DNA of 29,379 bases from Ga0077527 sp050250695 (GTDB lineage Bacteria; Pseudomonadota; Gammaproteobacteria; Burkholderiales; SG8-41), in the NCBI GenBank assembly GCA_050250695.1, contig JBFWOE010000024.1, positions 1-29,379 on the forward strand, in the 5' to 3' direction. Of the stretch, positions 1-9,102 are shown piece after piece. The notes beneath the pieces were generated by a model. The model did no database searches, was not told the origin of the DNA, and saw only the letters and a list, made by a program, of their open reading frames with translations. Within the stretch, counting starts at the first letter, position 1, and the number at the start of each line of letters is the position of its first letter. Made by a program: the position numbers and the translations under genes.

Positions 1-63
1 GCGGTCGGCAGCGGTCAGGCGCTGGCGATGGCTGCTGAGCAGTTGCTGGATCGAGGGGGCCAT
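1..63 (-). CDS. 5' end of a divergent transcriptional regulator, RpiR-like (partial)
   Basis: Only the first 21 codons are inside the window: an ATG at 63 reading leftward to the edge without a stop. The peptide has the pattern LLSSHRQRLTAADR. This resembles the N-terminal helix of RpiR/MurR-type HTH regulators, which often start with a short helix followed by an L(T/S)xA(D/E)R motif. Its start faces the mgtC-like gene across a short gap holding two operator-like repeats, a typical place for a local regulator. No strong Shine-Dalgarno is visible upstream. The family call is an inference from very few residues; it could be another helical N-terminus. Confidence 0.4.
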   Translation of the reverse strand, partial: MAPSIQQLLSSHRQRLTAADR

Positions 64-81
64 GGCTGTCACGGATCGGCG

Positions 82-132
82 TTTATGCAACAAGTATTGC
101 GGACGGCAATAATTTATGCAATAACTATTGCG
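82..132. promoter_or_regulatory. two direct repeats, each with a GCAA...TTGC palindromic core (operator-like)
   Basis: TTTATGCAACAAGTATTGCG (82-101) and TTTATGCAATAACTATTGCG (113-132) match at 18 of 20 positions. Their starts are 31 bp apart, about three helical turns. Each contains a GCAA-N6-TTGC inverted repeat. They lie between the divergent regulator and the mgtC-like gene, so they look like tandem binding sites for a dimeric regulator acting on one or both promoters. The second copy overlaps the upstream TTG at 128, which argues against that codon as the mgtC start. Confidence 0.55.
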
Positions 133-160
133 ATTTGATGACAACCGGTGCGGAGGCGGG

Positions 161-853
161 TTGAACGGCGGGTTACTGGATATCCTGTTGCGGCTGGGCG
201 CGGCCCTGGCCGCCGGCGGGTTGATCGGACTGGAGCGCAGCTATCACGGCCGCCCTGCCGGGTTTCGCACGCATACGCTGGTATGCTTGGCCTCGTCCCT
301 GTTGATGCTGGTGACGGTGTATGAAAGCCAGTGGTTTACCCAGGCGGGCAATTCGCGGGTGGTGGTTGATCCGACGCGCATGGCGCAGGGCATCATGACC
401 GGCATCGGTTTTCTGGGCGCCGGCGTGATCATGCGCGAGGGCCTGTCGGTGCGCGGATTGACGACCGCGGCATCAATCTGGGTCACGGCGGCGATCGGCA
501 TCCTGTTCGGCATCGGTTTCTACATTCCCGCGATGCTGGCGGTGGCGGCGACGCTGTTCACGCTGTCGTCGTTCCGCTGGATTGAAACCCGGATGCCGAC
601 CGAGTTCTACGCCCAGTTCCACGTCAAGTTCATGCGCGCCAGCGTGATTGGCGACGAGCAATTGCGGGCCATTGCGCGGGAGTCGGGATTTTCCATCGCC
701 AACATGACATTTGAGCTGACTGACGGCGGTCAGAGTTTCGAATACCGCATGGGCATCAAGACGCTGGATCCGCGCAACATGCAAAAGCTGTCCGATCGGC
801 TGAAGGGCGAGGCTTCGGTGGTCGAGTTCCGTATTACCCCCGTCGGTGCCTGA
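161..853 (+). CDS. MgtC/SapB family inner-membrane protein
   Basis: The protein has about 230 residues. The N-terminal half is hydrophobic with four to five membrane segments and carries the family's GGLIGLER (19-26), FRTHTLVCL (35-43) and GIGFLGAGVI (81-90) motifs. The remaining ~85 residues form a soluble, ACT-like tail, as in the longer MgtC/SapB proteins. Family members modulate membrane potential or Mg2+/ATPase homeostasis; the exact role of this copy cannot be told from sequence. I chose the TTG at 161 because GGAGG lies 4 nt upstream and the next residues match the family N-terminus. The longer reading from TTG 128 would place coding sequence over an operator-like repeat. The stop overlaps the next gene's GTG, suggesting coupled translation. 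Confidence 0.88.
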   Translation: MNGGLLDILLRLGAALAAGGLIGLERSYHGRPAGFRTHTLVCLASSLLMLVTVYESQWFTQAGNSRVVVDPTRMAQGIMTGIGFLGAGVIMREGLSVRGLTTAASIWVTAAIGILFGIGFYIPAMLAVAATLFTLSSFRWIETRMPTEFYAQFHVKFMRASVIGDEQLRAIARESGFSIANMTFELTDGGQSFEYRMGIKTLDPRNMQKLSDRLKGEASVVEFRITPVGA

Positions 854-2018
854 ATCCCGACCCCTGACTCAAGGCTGCGCGACCCGCGCCGGCACCGAAG
901 CATATGCGCGTACGGCCGGGGCCCGCTGTGCGCCCGGTCACTACAGTGATTTCCTGAACGAACACCTGCAGCTGTCGTCGCTGGGTGTGGGCACTTTCCC
1001 CGGCGCCGCCAGCGACGAGGTCGACGAGGCGTATGCGACGGTCATTGCGCGTGCGCTGCGGTCGGGCATCAACGTCATCGACACCGCTGCGCATTACCGC
1101 TACGGGCGGTCGATGCGCGCCGTTGGCGAGGGCCTGCGCCGGGCCTTTGCCGCCGGCGTCGGGCGCGAGCAGGTCTATGTTTCGGGCAAGGGCGGATTCC
1201 TGCGTTTTGACGACGGACCACCCGGGGATCTGGATGCCTGGTTCGGGGAACGGGTCGCGCGCAGGGGGCTGGGTACCCGCGACGACCTCACCGGCGGGCA
1301 TTGCCTGGCGCCGGGCTACATCGCGCAGCAGATCGACGAGTTGCGGGCGGCACTGGGGGTGGAAACCCTGGATGCCTTCCTGGTCGACCAGCCCGAGGTG
1401 CATATCCCGCGCATCGGCAAGGAGGCATTGAACCGCAGGCTGCAGTCGGTGTTTGCGGTGTGCGAACAGGCGGTGCGCCAGGAAAAAATCCGCAGCTACG
1501 GCATTTCGACCTTCGACGGCCTGCGCGTGGAAACCGATCACCTGCTGTTCCAGTCGCTGGCCTCGCTGCAGGGGCTGGCTGAAAACGCGGCGCGCATCGT
1601 TCATCGCGATGCCCGGGCACGGCATCATTTCCGTGTCGTGCAGCTGCCGTTCAACGCAGTGATGAACGAAGGCTTCACCCGCTTCAGCCAGGCCACGGGG
1701 CAGGGCAACGTCGCCTCGACGCTGCAGGCGGCGCACCAACTGCGGATATTCGTGATGGGCAGCCACGGCCTGGCCAAGGGGCGGCTGGCCACAACCGGCA
1801 TTGATGCACTGCGTACGGCGATGCCTGATCTGCCGGACGATGCGCAGCGCGCCCTGCAGTTCAACCGTTCAACACCGGGCCTCGGTGTGAGCCTGACCGG
1901 GATCAGCATGCCGGTGCACCTCGAGGGCCTGCTGGCCGTGGCGGCACGGCCGCCGCTGGCGCGGGAGGGTTATCTCGGGCTGTACCGTCGGGCCGGGGAC
2001 GAAGGCTGGGCGGGATAG
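846..2018 (+). CDS. aldo/keto reductase-like protein with a replaced catalytic His
   Basis: This 390-residue TIM-barrel protein starts at a GTG that overlaps the mgtC stop by 8 nt. The aldo/keto reductase signature NVIDTAAHYRYGRSMRAVG is present around residues 76-94. It supplies the usual Asp (D79) and Tyr (Y84) of the tetrad, and K115 sits in VYVSGKGG. The usual strand motif (L)HNPE reads VDQPE (180-184), so the tetrad His is Asp 181. A ~45-residue N-terminal extension precedes the barrel. Known family role: NAD(P)H-dependent carbonyl reduction. With the His replaced, activity may be altered or lost. It appears to be in one transcription unit with the mgtC-like gene. Confidence 0.82.
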   Translation: MPESRPLTQGCATRAGTEAYARTAGARCAPGHYSDFLNEHLQLSSLGVGTFPGAASDEVDEAYATVIARALRSGINVIDTAAHYRYGRSMRAVGEGLRRAFAAGVGREQVYVSGKGGFLRFDDGPPGDLDAWFGERVARRGLGTRDDLTGGHCLAPGYIAQQIDELRAALGVETLDAFLVDQPEVHIPRIGKEALNRRLQSVFAVCEQAVRQEKIRSYGISTFDGLRVETDHLLFQSLASLQGLAENAARIVHRDARARHHFRVVQLPFNAVMNEGFTRFSQATGQGNVASTLQAAHQLRIFVMGSHGLAKGRLATTGIDALRTAMPDLPDDAQRALQFNRSTPGLGVSLTGISMPVHLEGLLAVAARPPLAREGYLGLYRRAGDEGWAG

Positions 2019-2139
2019 TCCGCGATGCGAAACGGATGATTAACTGGAGTTTGACTGGGATCAATATCACTGCTTTCCAGGCCGTGCGTCATTGCGGCAC
2101 AATGGCGGCGCCAGTTGAAAATCTGAGAGGAGAATCCGC

Positions 2140-2640
2140 ATGGGTCATACGCTGGAACAGTTTGCCGCGCAGTGTCACGATGCCATCAAGGCCGAACCCG
2201 GGCCGGCCGGCCGCAAAAAGGTGGCGGCCTTGCTGCAGGAAGTGCTGAAAGACAAGCAGTTCATCGACAAGCACGTCGATCCCAGCGTCGGCGAGCGCAA
2301 GATCCTCTACGAGGATCCGGAGTTCGGTTTCTGCATCCTGGCGCACGATTACACCGACGCCAAGACCAGCGCTCCGCATGACCACGCGCATTCCTGGGCG
2401 ATCTACGGCCAGGCGCGCGGCGAGACAGAAATGCGCGATTACCAGCTGCTTGAGCCGGCCAGCGCAGACAAGCCCGGCAAGGTCAAGGAAACCCGGTCAT
2501 ACAAACTGATCCCGGGTGTCGCCCACGTCTACAACGAAGGCGACCTGCATTCGCCGAAGCGCACCGGCCCGACCAGCCTGATCCGCATCGAAGGCACCAA
2601 CATGGCCAAGGTCAAGCGGTTCAAGTACGAGGTGGTATGA
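2140..2640 (+). CDS. cupin-fold metal-dependent protein, cysteine-dioxygenase-like
   Basis: The protein has 166 residues with a double-stranded beta-helix pattern. The metal motif APHDHAHSW gives H80, H82 and H84, and a second motif VAHVYNEGDLH supplies H129 and H137. This arrangement fits the cupin/cysteine dioxygenase-like group, whose members bind Fe(II) or another divalent metal with three His. The substrate cannot be inferred. A strong Shine-Dalgarno (GAGAGGAGAA) precedes the ATG. A 121-bp gap separates it from the reductase, so it probably has its own promoter (a TTGACT at 2051-2056 is a possible -35). A strong terminator ends the unit just after the stop. Confidence 0.8.
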   Translation: MGHTLEQFAAQCHDAIKAEPGPAGRKKVAALLQEVLKDKQFIDKHVDPSVGERKILYEDPEFGFCILAHDYTDAKTSAPHDHAHSWAIYGQARGETEMRDYQLLEPASADKPGKVKETRSYKLIPGVAHVYNEGDLHSPKRTGPTSLIRIEGTNMAKVKRFKYEVV

Positions 2641-2665
2641 CCGGCTGCCTGCATCCGGATTCAGG

Positions 2666-2695
2666 AAAGGCTGCCTGCGGGCAGCCTTTCTTTTT
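2666..2695 (+). terminator. rho-independent terminator after the cupin gene
   Basis: A perfect 10-bp stem AAAGGCTGCC/GGCAGCCTTT with a TGCG loop (2676-2679) is followed by CTTTTT. It lies 26 nt after the cupin stop and before the convergent YbhN-like gene. There is no T-run on the other side, so it should act in the plus direction. Confidence 0.92.
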
Positions 2696-2741
2696 GAGGA
2701 TAACCGTTGTGGATGCTCCGCGGCGGCTCGTGCGATTCCGT

Positions 2742-3794
2742 TTACCGCAGTTTGCGCAGCAATTGCCCGCGTTCGAACGCGACCACGACCGGAATCGAGA
2801 GCGCCAGCGGAATCAGCAGGTACATCAGGCGCCAGATCAGCAATGCGGCAATGACGTCCGAAGGCGGGACGGTGTTGATGATGGCAAGAAACACGGCCTC
2901 CATGACGCCGATGCCGCCGGGTGTCTGCGATACCAGTCCGGCGGAAAACGAGAGCAGGAAAGCTCCAAGGACGATCATGAAACCCGGGTTTCCGGCTTCG
3001 GGGAGTGAAAAGTAGATGATGCCCGCCGCGGCGATCAGTTCCAGCGGCGCCGCAATCAGCTGCCGGGCGACGATCGGCAGTTTGGGATAGAAGATATGAA
3101 AGGAGCGGATGGTCAGCGGGCGGAATCCGCGCCAGGATCCGAGTACATAAAGCGAGCACAGCAGCAGCATTGCCGCCCCGATCCATCGTACGAGTGATTC
3201 CGGAAGGTTGAGGCGGGGTATCAGGTCGGCAAGGTTCTGTACGATCTGCGGCTCAAGCAGAAACACGATTCCGGTCAGCATGACCGTTCCGTAGGCGAAA
3301 GTGAACGAGCACAGGGCCACCAGCACCGTGACTTCGGCAACGCTGAGTCCCCTGGCGCCGTAGGCGCGCAGCCTCACCAGGCCGCCGGAAAAGACCGAGG
3401 CTCCGAGATTGTGACCGAGCGCATAGGTCACAAAGGAGCAGGTGGCGATGTAGGTCCATGAAAATTCCCGCTGCCGTTTCAGGTGGATCAGGGCGATGCG
3501 GTCGTACCAGGCGAGGGCGACATAGGCCAGCAGCGTGGACAACCCCGCGAGCGCATAGGCCCTGGGCGTGACCTGCGACAGGCTGTGGGCGATGGAATCG
3601 TAGATTACGGTGAGGCTGGTCCACAGTCCTCCCGTCGCAATCAATGCCTTGGCGGCGGGATCGGATGAAACTTCGGCAAGCAATTTCGAATACAGCAGCC
3701 ACAGCGACCACGCCAGCACTATTGCGACAAACGTCAGCCACAGGGTTTTCTTGGCGTGCTGTATCAGGGTACGGCTTGCAGGATCGGCCTTCAT
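2742..3794 (-). CDS. YbhN/UPF0104-type integral membrane protein (LPG-synthase TM-like)
   Basis: The 350-residue polytopic protein has about eight hydrophobic segments. It matches the lysylphosphatidylglycerol-synthase transmembrane family by its order of motifs: a conserved LGHNLGASVFSGG segment in the middle and the hallmark QTPGGIGVMEA near residue 295. It lacks the C-terminal aminoacyl-transferase (DUF2156) domain of true MprF proteins. It is therefore closer to YbhN-like membrane proteins, whose substrate is probably a lipid or lipid-linked compound (inference). The ATG at 3794 gives a short basic N-terminus before the first membrane helix. It lies 77 bp downstream of the TM2-like gene on the same strand. 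Confidence 0.82.
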   Translation of the reverse strand: MKADPASRTLIQHAKKTLWLTFVAIVLAWSLWLLYSKLLAEVSSDPAAKALIATGGLWTSLTVIYDSIAHSLSQVTPRAYALAGLSTLLAYVALAWYDRIALIHLKRQREFSWTYIATCSFVTYALGHNLGASVFSGGLVRLRAYGARGLSVAEVTVLVALCSFTFAYGTVMLTGIVFLLEPQIVQNLADLIPRLNLPESLVRWIGAAMLLLCSLYVLGSWRGFRPLTIRSFHIFYPKLPIVARQLIAAPLELIAAAGIIYFSLPEAGNPGFMIVLGAFLLSFSAGLVSQTPGGIGVMEAVFLAIINTVPPSDVIAALLIWRLMYLLIPLALSIPVVVAFERGQLLRKLR

Positions 3795-3871
3795 CGGGGC
3801 GGGAGGGTGATGGCGGACTCGCAGCGAGCCCGGTTATGGAACCGCGGCTTTATACCATAGTTCCTGCAGCG

Positions 3872-4363
3872 TCAATGCGGTTTCCCGTCGTCATCCTGTT
3901 TGTGCACGATGTTGCGAATCAGCGCTTCCTGCTCAGACAGCGTGGGAATCCGCGGCTGCCCAGGGTCTCCGGCACTGTCTTGTGCGGGGAATCGCCCGCG
4001 AAATCCGGCAGGCGCCGCGGCGCCCTGCGACAGGTAGGCCGCCATGCGCAGCCGCTTGTTGCAGGCAACGATGCGGTCTTCCAGCGTCACCAGGTCGCGG
4101 ATCAGCAGCAGTACCAGACCGGCCAGCCCCGGCAGAGCGGCGTAGGGCACAGTGCTGAACCAGCCGGATGCTGCAAGCAGCGTCAGCGCGGGATAACCCG
4201 CCGCGATCAGGCGCTCCCGCAGGTACCAGCCATGGGCGCCGGTCGGGAACAGCAGCAGCAGCAGCCAGGCCGTGCTGCGCCTGCGCAGTGCCTGAGCAAG
4301 GCGCAGATTGGCCGCCTGCAGTCCGCCGCCGCCCAGATCCAGTTGCCGCCATTTGTCGTTCAT
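3872..4363 (-). CDS. small membrane protein with a TM2-like hairpin
   Basis: From ATG 4363 the protein has 163 residues. A hydrophobic hairpin (about 31-65) contains LFPTGAHGWYLRERLIAAG, which resembles the TM2-domain pattern (G-x-H-x-x-Y-L followed by a second helix). Another hydrophobic segment lies at about 72-90, and a polar tail runs from 110 onward. A longer frame from 4510 would overlap the divergent LysR gene and adds a basic stretch without family features, so I reject it. Function unknown. The gene reads away from the LysR gene across a ~117-bp shared upstream region. Confidence 0.6.
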   Translation of the reverse strand: MNDKWRQLDLGGGGLQAANLRLAQALRRRSTAWLLLLLFPTGAHGWYLRERLIAAGYPALTLLAASGWFSTVPYAALPGLAGLVLLLIRDLVTLEDRIVACNKRLRMAAYLSQGAAAPAGFRGRFPAQDSAGDPGQPRIPTLSEQEALIRNIVHKQDDDGKPH

Positions 4364-4480
4364 CGATGGACCGTTTTTCCTGCGCTGAACGATAACATGG
4401 CATGCTGCGGCGCGGCTTTTTCGACGCGGGCTTAACGGGTAGTATCGGCGTTCCCGTTCAACCAACAGCAGACTGACTAC

Positions 4481-5389
4481 ATGGCCGATCGCCGCCTGCA
4501 GGTATTTCACGCCGTTGCCCGGCAGCTGTCATTTACCAAGGCTGCCGAGCAGCTGTTCATGACGCAGCCCGCGGTGACTTTCCAGATCAAGCAGCTCGAG
4601 GAGCACCTCAACGTACGCCTGTTCGAGCGCAGCCATGGCCGGATCGCACTGACTCCTGCCGGGGAAATGGTGCTCGGTTATGCCGAAAAAATCCTGACGC
4701 TGTCCGAGGAACTGGAAACCCGCGTCGGCGAGCTGACCGGCGCGATCAGCGGACCGCTGCTGCTGGGGGCGAGCACCACCATCGCCGAATTCTACCTGCC
4801 GCAGATCCTCGGCGAGTTCAAGGCGCTGCATCCGCATGTGCGCGCACACATGACGGTGGCCAATTCGGAGACCATAGAGACGCGGGTCGCCGAACACGCG
4901 CTCGACGTCGGGCTGATCGAATCGCCTTCGCACCTGCCCGGCGTGCAGACCGAAGTCTGCTGCGAGGACGTGCTGGTGATGATCTGCAGCCCGGATTACA
5001 AGCTGGCAAAGGCGAAAAAGGTGTCGGCGGCCGAGGTCGCGGGCGAGCCCTTCATCAGCCGCGAAACCGGATCAGGCACGCGCGAATTCTCCGACCACTA
5101 TTTCCAGGAAAACAAAATCGCGCCGGAAGCGATCAACGTGGTCATGGAACTGGGCAGTCCCGAGGCCATCAAGGGTGTGGTCGAGACCGGGCTGGGCGTG
5201 TCCATACTGTCGCGGGCAACGGTGGTCAAGGAGCTGAAGCTGGGTGTGCTGGTCGCCGTGCCGCTGGATCCGCCGCTGATCCGCGGCCTCTCCGTGGTGA
5301 CGCCCAAGGACCGTTTCCGCTCGCGCCTGCAGGCAACCTTTGTCGAGTTCGCGATCGGGCGCATGAAGGAAATGGCCGCCGCGCAATGA
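4481..5389 (+). CDS. LysR-family transcriptional regulator
   Basis: The 302-residue protein begins with a winged HTH (about 5-64) showing RQLSFTKAAEQLFMTQPAVTFQIKQLE and LFERS, the standard LysR DNA-binding signature. A linker helix and a two-lobed effector domain (about 90-295) follow. The effector domain resembles the CysB/CysL/CbbR side of the family rather than aromatic-degradation regulators; this is a resemblance only. Its stop overlaps the next ATG by 4 nt (ATGA), tying it to the pseudo-amidotransferase gene. The 117-bp divergent region upstream is a natural target for autoregulation. Confidence 0.9.
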   Translation: MADRRLQVFHAVARQLSFTKAAEQLFMTQPAVTFQIKQLEEHLNVRLFERSHGRIALTPAGEMVLGYAEKILTLSEELETRVGELTGAISGPLLLGASTTIAEFYLPQILGEFKALHPHVRAHMTVANSETIETRVAEHALDVGLIESPSHLPGVQTEVCCEDVLVMICSPDYKLAKAKKVSAAEVAGEPFISRETGSGTREFSDHYFQENKIAPEAINVVMELGSPEAIKGVVETGLGVSILSRATVVKELKLGVLVAVPLDPPLIRGLSVVTPKDRFRSRLQATFVEFAIGRMKEMAAAQ

Positions 5390-6126
5390 AACGATTCATC
5401 GCGGTCCAGCACAGCTACTCGGAGTTTCTCGGCACCGTCGAGAAGCAGCTGGAGAACCGCGGCATCGGTTTCACCTATTACCGGCCCTTCACCGGGCAGT
5501 CGTTGCCGGCCACTGCGCTGCAGTTCGATGCGCTGTGGCTGCTCGGCGGCGCGTTTGCGCCATATGACCGGGAGCACACGACCTGGCTCGACGAGGAATT
5601 GCGCATGGTGCGTGCTTTCGAACGGGCGCGGCGGCCGGTGGTGGGAATCGGATTCGGCGCGCTGCTGCTGGCGCAGGCCGCGGGCGGTGTGCCGGCCGAC
5701 GATATCGCCCCTTATGCCTGCTGGACGACGGCGCACGCGACCGCGGCGGGCGCAGCCGACCCGCTGGCGCAGGCGATTGACGGTCGGAAGGTGCTGGTGG
5801 CCGCCAGCGGCCGTGTGCGCCTGCCGGAAGGGGTCGAACCATTGGCAGTGGATGATGCCGGAGAATGGATTGCCTGGCGTCGTGACCATGCCTACGCACT
5901 GCTGTTCCGTCCGGAACTGACGCCGGGCATGATCGAAGACACCATCATGGAAGAGGGCCGTCCCCTGCCGGACGACATCGGCGAGGTGCTGGAACAGGCG
6001 CGCGGGCTGTGGCCGCAGTCCAGGGAAACCACGGATCGTGTCATTGCCGCATTGGTGACGGGTCTGGACCTGATGCAGGAACGGCGCAAGCCGCCGGTGT
6101 TTTCCATCCGCGTAGTGCAGGACTAG
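5386..6126 (+). CDS. glutamine amidotransferase class I-like protein lacking Cys and His
   Basis: The protein has 246 residues. The class I amidotransferase fold is recognisable from DALWLLGGAF (48-57), then PVVGIGFGALLLAQAAGG (84-101) at the position of the nucleophile elbow, and FRPELTP (174-180) at the usual (F)HPE position. The elbow normally reads G-x-C-x-G, but here Phe90 replaces the nucleophile Cys and Arg175 replaces the His. The protein is therefore unlikely to hydrolyse glutamine and may serve as a binding or regulatory subunit (inference). It is translationally coupled to the LysR gene and is followed after 2 nt by the next gene. Confidence 0.72.
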   Translation: MKRFIAVQHSYSEFLGTVEKQLENRGIGFTYYRPFTGQSLPATALQFDALWLLGGAFAPYDREHTTWLDEELRMVRAFERARRPVVGIGFGALLLAQAAGGVPADDIAPYACWTTAHATAAGAADPLAQAIDGRKVLVAASGRVRLPEGVEPLAVDDAGEWIAWRRDHAYALLFRPELTPGMIEDTIMEEGRPLPDDIGEVLEQARGLWPQSRETTDRVIAALVTGLDLMQERRKPPVFSIRVVQD

Positions 6127-6128
6127 CC

Positions 6129-6497
6129 ATGACCGCAGATCCGGAACAGGAGCTGCTCGCGCTGTTTCGCCGGCTGTCCGGCGATGACCGCAATGCGCTG
6201 CTGGCTTTTGCGCAGTTCCTCGCTGCGCGCGACGAACAAACCGGCGTTGCGGCCGTTGCTGCGCCGACAGAGCCGCAGCCGGAGCCGCGACCGGACGGAG
6301 AATCGGTGGTGATGGCGATCAAGCGCCTGACGCGGGTCTATCCGATGCTCGACCGGCGCAAGCTGATGGGGCCGACTTCGCTGCTGATGTCGCAGCACGC
6401 GCTGCAGGGCCGGCCGGCGACTGAAGTCATCGAGGAGCTGGAAGTCGTGTTTGAACGCCATTATCGCGAAAGCGCCGGTCATGCCCAGGCCGATTAA
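6129..6497 (+). CDS. small uncharacterised protein upstream of alr
   Basis: The protein has 122 residues and its ATG lies 2 nt after the previous stop. The N-terminal part is helical (ELLALFRRLSGDDRNALLAFAQFL) and is followed by a Pro/Glu-rich linker at about 38-60. A second helical block contains VVMAIKRLTRVYPMLDRRKLMGPTSLLMSQH. There is no signal peptide or membrane segment, and I do not recognise a domain. It overlaps the alr start by 17 nt, so it is part of the same transcription unit. Confidence 0.75.
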   Translation: MTADPEQELLALFRRLSGDDRNALLAFAQFLAARDEQTGVAAVAAPTEPQPEPRPDGESVVMAIKRLTRVYPMLDRRKLMGPTSLLMSQHALQGRPATEVIEELEVVFERHYRESAGHAQAD

Positions 6498-7554
6498 CGC
6501 GACCATCGACAGCGGTGCGCTGGCGCACAACCTGGAGGTTGCGCGCGCCAGTGCGCCGCATGCGAAGGTGTTCGCGGTGATCAAGGCCGATGCCTACGGC
6601 CACGGCCTGCTGCGCGCCGCGCGGGCGATGCAGGGCGCCGACGGTTTCGCGGTGCTGGAGTTCGATGCCGCGATGCGGCTGCGCGATGCCGGTTTTAAAC
6701 AGCGGATCTTGCTGCTGGAGGGTTTTTTCGATGCCCGTGAGGCCGCTGCCGGCGCCGCGCAGCGCATCTCGACAGTCATCCATACCGCGGAGCAGTTCGC
6801 ACTGCTGGAGGAATTGCCGGCCGGCGCGCGGCTGGACGTGATGCTGAAAATCAACAGCGGCATGAACCGCCTCGGTTTTGCACCCGATGCAGTTGCCGCC
6901 GCGTATGCGCGGCTGCAGGACATCGCGGCCGTCGGCAGGATCACATTGATGACTCATTTCGCCGATGCCGACGACGAGCGCGGCGTCGACTGGCAGATGG
7001 AAACATTCGAACGCGCCGCGGCAGGCATCGCCGCGCCGCGCTGTCTCGCCAATTCGGCGGCGACGCTGCGATATCCGGCAACCCATTTCGACTGGGTGCG
7101 CCCCGGCATCATGCTCTACGGATCTTCGCCTTTTGCCGGACAGTCCGCCGATGAACTCGGACTGCGTCCGGTGATGACGCTGGCCTCGCAGATCATCGCG
7201 GTGCGCGAGCTGCGTCCCGGCGACACCGTCGGTTACGGCGGCACTTTCCGCGCGGAAAAGCCGATGCGCATCGGCGTGGTGGCCTGCGGTTATGCCGACG
7301 GTTACCCGCGCCACGCACCGTCGGGTACGCCGCTGCGAGTCAACGATACGATCACCGCCACCGTTGGACGGGTATCCATGGACATGTTGTGCGCCGATCT
7401 CTCGGCGATTCCTGCTGCGGGTATCGGCAGCCCCGTAGTATTGTGGGGCGCAGGCAACCCGATCGACGATGTGGCGCGCAGCGCGGGCACCGTGAGTTAT
7501 GAACTGATGTGTGCGCTGGCGCCGCGGGTGCCGGTTATTGAAAAATCAATATAA
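6481..7554 (+). CDS. alr: alanine racemase (PLP-dependent)
   Basis: The protein has 357 residues and converts L-alanine to D-alanine for peptidoglycan. The PLP lysine is K35 in FAVIKADAYGHG, and the opposing catalytic Tyr is Y252 in VGYGGTF. KINSGMNRLGF and GRVSMDM are further family motifs. I chose the ATG at 6481 because MPRPINATIDSGALAHNL is the normal N-terminus; a longer frame from 6451 adds ten residues inside the previous gene. It overlaps the preceding gene by 17 nt, and radA follows after 65 bp. Confidence 0.95.
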   Translation: MPRPINATIDSGALAHNLEVARASAPHAKVFAVIKADAYGHGLLRAARAMQGADGFAVLEFDAAMRLRDAGFKQRILLLEGFFDAREAAAGAAQRISTVIHTAEQFALLEELPAGARLDVMLKINSGMNRLGFAPDAVAAAYARLQDIAAVGRITLMTHFADADDERGVDWQMETFERAAAGIAAPRCLANSAATLRYPATHFDWVRPGIMLYGSSPFAGQSADELGLRPVMTLASQIIAVRELRPGDTVGYGGTFRAEKPMRIGVVACGYADGYPRHAPSGTPLRVNDTITATVGRVSMDMLCADLSAIPAAGIGSPVVLWGAGNPIDDVARSAGTVSYELMCALAPRVPVIEKSI

Positions 7555-7555
7555 T
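7550..7555 (+). promoter_or_regulatory. possible -10 element for radA
   Basis: A TATAAT hexamer lies in a locally A/T-rich stretch spanning the alr stop, about 65 nt before radA. No good -35 is visible at the usual spacing, so promoter activity is only suggested. Confidence 0.25.
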
Positions 7556-7619
7556 CAAATAGTTATTTAAAAATTCCCGGGTATCACAACATGCATCGCC
7601 GGAACGCCCTCCTGTAATC

Positions 7620-8987
<1,368 letters not shown>

Positions 8988-8990
8988 AGC

Positions 8991-9005
8991 GCCCATACTA
9001 TGGGC
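8991..9005. repeat. perfect 15-bp palindrome after radA
   Basis: GCCCATACTATGGGC has 7-bp arms around a single central C and starts 4 nt after the radA stop. No T-run follows, and a 1-nt centre cannot form a normal hairpin loop without opening base pairs. It fits a protein-binding site or a weak processing structure better than an intrinsic terminator. It lies ~100 bp upstream of etfB. Confidence 0.5.
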
Positions 9006-9102
9006 ATCAGCGGTTCCGCCGGGTGCTGCCTTGCGTTAAAATCCGGGCTCTTCCAGCAGGCAAATCTGCACTGAATTTCTTGTTTCACATTCCGGAGCAT
9101 TC

